From Aliarcobacter sp017996075 (GTDB lineage: Bacteria > Campylobacterota > Campylobacteria > Campylobacterales > Arcobacteraceae), in assembly GCF_051062515.1 (NCBI RefSeq), contig NZ_JAMXEK010000004.1: a stretch of 64,000 bases of DNA; one strand, 5' to 3'. Numbering within the stretch: the first letter of the stretch is position 1; every line of letters begins with the position of its first letter. Shown piece by piece: positions 62,944 to 64,000 of the stretch. Under the pieces are notes generated by a model. That model searched no databases, had not been told where the DNA came from, and was given only the letters and a program-made list of their open reading frames with translations. The position numbers were made by a program, and so were the translations under genes.

Positions 62944-63611
62944 TTAGCAACTTTTTTTATTTCAAGTCTGTATCCAACACCAGCTTCTGAAAATATGAAT
63001 CTTTCCTCTTCCCCAAAATATTTTCTTAAAGCATTTACAAGTTGTCGTAAATGGTAAGATTCTTTTATATCATTTTCCCAAACATAATCTTCTAAAGTTT
63101 GAGTCGAAACTGTTTTATTTAAATTTTTTAATAAAATAGTTAGAAGTCTTTTTTCTTTTTTTCGTAATCTTTTAATTTTATCATCTATAAAAAGTTCTTC
63201 TAATCCCATATCATAAAAAATATTTTCTGAAATTTTTATAACATTTTGATCACTATTTACTTTACAAATTTTATCTATTTTTATCTCTAACTCTTCTAGG
63301 TAAAATGGTTTTTTTATATATTCATCACAACCATTTTTATATGCAGTTTTTATATTTTCTAATTCCAAAGATGCTGTTATTATAACAACTGGAGTCTTTA
63401 AATCTTTTTGTCTAATGTATTTTAAGAGTTCTAAGCCAGATATTTTTGGAATATTTATATCTATAATGTATAAAGCATAAAGATTTTTATTAATATATTC
63501 CAAAGCTACTTCGCCATCTTCAACAGATGTTGTTTTGTAACCCTTATATTTTAGGAAATTCGTAATAGTTGTATTTAATTGAATATCATCTTCTATAATT
63601 AAAATCTTCAT
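62940..63611 (-). CDS. OmpR-family response regulator
   Basis: 223 residues. Receiver domain with the acidic pocket E7-D8-D9, phospho-acceptor D51 (YIIDINIPKISG), switch Thr/Ser in VIITAS and Lys in YIKKPF; C-terminal winged-helix DNA-binding domain (about 125-220) with RKKEKRLLTILLKN and HLRQLVNALRKYFG. First gene of a two-gene leftward operon; no regulator is otherwise seen in the window, but nothing ties it to the glycan genes. Confidence 0.92.
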   Translation of the reverse strand: MKILIIEDDIQLNTTITNFLKYKGYKTTSVEDGEVALEYINKNLYALYIIDINIPKISGLELLKYIRQKDLKTPVVIITASLELENIKTAYKNGCDEYIKKPFYLEELEIKIDKICKVNSDQNVIKISENIFYDMGLEELFIDDKIKRLRKKEKRLLTILLKNLNKTVSTQTLEDYVWENDIKESYHLRQLVNALRKYFGEEERFIFSEAGVGYRLEIKKVAK

Positions 63612-63745
63612 TTTTTTATTTTATCTAATTAAACTTATTGTTAAATATTTTCATAAAGAATCTTTTGAAGAAAGCAATACCAATAATTATTTTATAAGAT
63701 AAAACCACAAATTCCCAAATTTAACCAAAGATTAAGTTTAATCTC

Positions 63746-63774
63746 TTGACAAATAGAAAAAAAGGCACTATAAT
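63746..63774 (+). promoter_or_regulatory. strong consensus promoter, probably of an rRNA operon
   Basis: TTGACA (63746-63751), a 17-bp spacer and TATAAT (63769-63774): perfect sigma-70 boxes, exceptional in this AT-rich phylum. A GC-rich discriminator (tcccgtcc) follows, as expected for stringently controlled rrn promoters. Confidence 0.85.
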
Positions 63775-63780
63775 TCCCGT

Positions 63781-64000
63781 CCAATTTGACCGAAGGGTTT
63801 AAAATTAGAGTTCTTTAAAATAGATATGAAGTTTAAGAAGTAATCTTTGTAAACTAAATATAATGATTGTTAAAAGTAAAAAAAATGAAACAAGATATAA
63901 ATAGTAAAATATTTATTACTTGTCTATAAATTTGAGTGATAATTTTGTAATTAAGTAATTAAAAACAAAAATGTCAGTTTCAACTACTACATAAAGATTA
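63781..64000 (+). other. untranslated leader, probably of 16S rRNA
   Basis: About 220 bp after the promoter contain no open frame; gagttctttaaaatagatatgaag resembles the leader (boxA-like) region of rrn operons, and the end (tgtcagtttcaactactacataaagatta) looks like the sequence just before a 16S 5' end. The rRNA gene itself is not in the window. Confidence 0.55.

Noticed and set aside
1..64000. tRNA genes, riboswitches or replication origin
   Set aside because: No cloverleaf, conserved riboswitch core or DnaA-box cluster was recognised by reading; a covariance-model scan was not possible.

Overview
The window is AT-rich DNA with tightly packed, mostly co-directional genes joined by ATGA/TAATG overlaps. 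It looks like a member of the Campylobacterota, most likely the Arcobacter group. This is an inference from base composition, Pgl-type sugar enzymes, a short (410 aa) Pgi and the style of the rrn promoter; no marker gene was compared. Nearly all of it is one large surface-polysaccharide (O-antigen or capsule-type) locus transcribed left to right, from position 1 to about 50.3 kb.

Layout. (1) 1-13.4 kb: wbpA (cut by the window edge), wbpB, wbpD, wbpE (di-N-acetylated glucuronic acid nucleotide sugar); manC, gmm, gmd, fcl (GDP-mannose and GDP-fucose); a Wzx flippase, a GDP-perosamine-type aminotransferase, and a small acyl-activation set (ACP, ligase, SDR reductase, acyltransferase). (2) 13.4-20.8 kb: a glycosyltransferase, then an island with no sugar genes: an HNH-like protein, a membrane/coiled-coil protein, an ATPase plus PD-(D/E)XK-like nuclease pair, and a Septu-like ATPase plus HNH nuclease pair. 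(3) 20.9-28.1 kb: a GtrB-like side-chain module, glycosyltransferases, FkbM methyltransferase and a GT11 fucosyltransferase. (4) 28.1-41.1 kb: epimerase, glycosyltransferase, WecA-like initiating transferase, a second Wzx and two Wzy-like proteins, and the AsnB/HisH/HisF/WbpG amidation set. (5) 40.4-50.3 kb: PIG-L deacetylase, two MaoC-like hydratases, LpxD-like acyltransferase and pglC/D/E/F bacillosamine-type genes, interrupted by an AlbA_2 (Schlafen-like) gene. (6) 50.3-54.2 kb: AbiE and MazF toxin-antitoxin pairs among gene relics (galE, wzz, catalase). (7) 54.2-58.7 kb, minus strand: AEC transporter, pgi, galU and phosphomannomutase, which feed sugar precursors. (8) 58.8-60.9 kb: an IS200/IS605 element with tnpB beside an integrase relic. 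(9) 61.1-63.6 kb, minus strand: a two-component system. (10) The right edge carries a consensus promoter and an rRNA-leader-like stretch; a 16S gene probably starts just outside.

The most striking pattern is how the accessory cassettes sit in the locus. The AbiE cassette is bracketed by a perfect 74-bp direct repeat copied from the 3' end of pglF. The AlbA_2 cassette is bracketed by a 75-bp repeat (2 mismatches) copied from the 5' end of pglE. The Gtr-like module is bracketed by a 114-bp, about 87% identical repeat of a glycosyltransferase 5' end. In each case an intact host gene is kept and a stub is left on the other side. Together with the ATPase/PD-(D/E)XK pair this is the best candidate here for something undescribed. 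Phase-variation-type features are also present: a G8 tract at the end of pglD, a 6 x 12-bp in-frame repeat, and a palindrome-like in-frame insertion in fcl.
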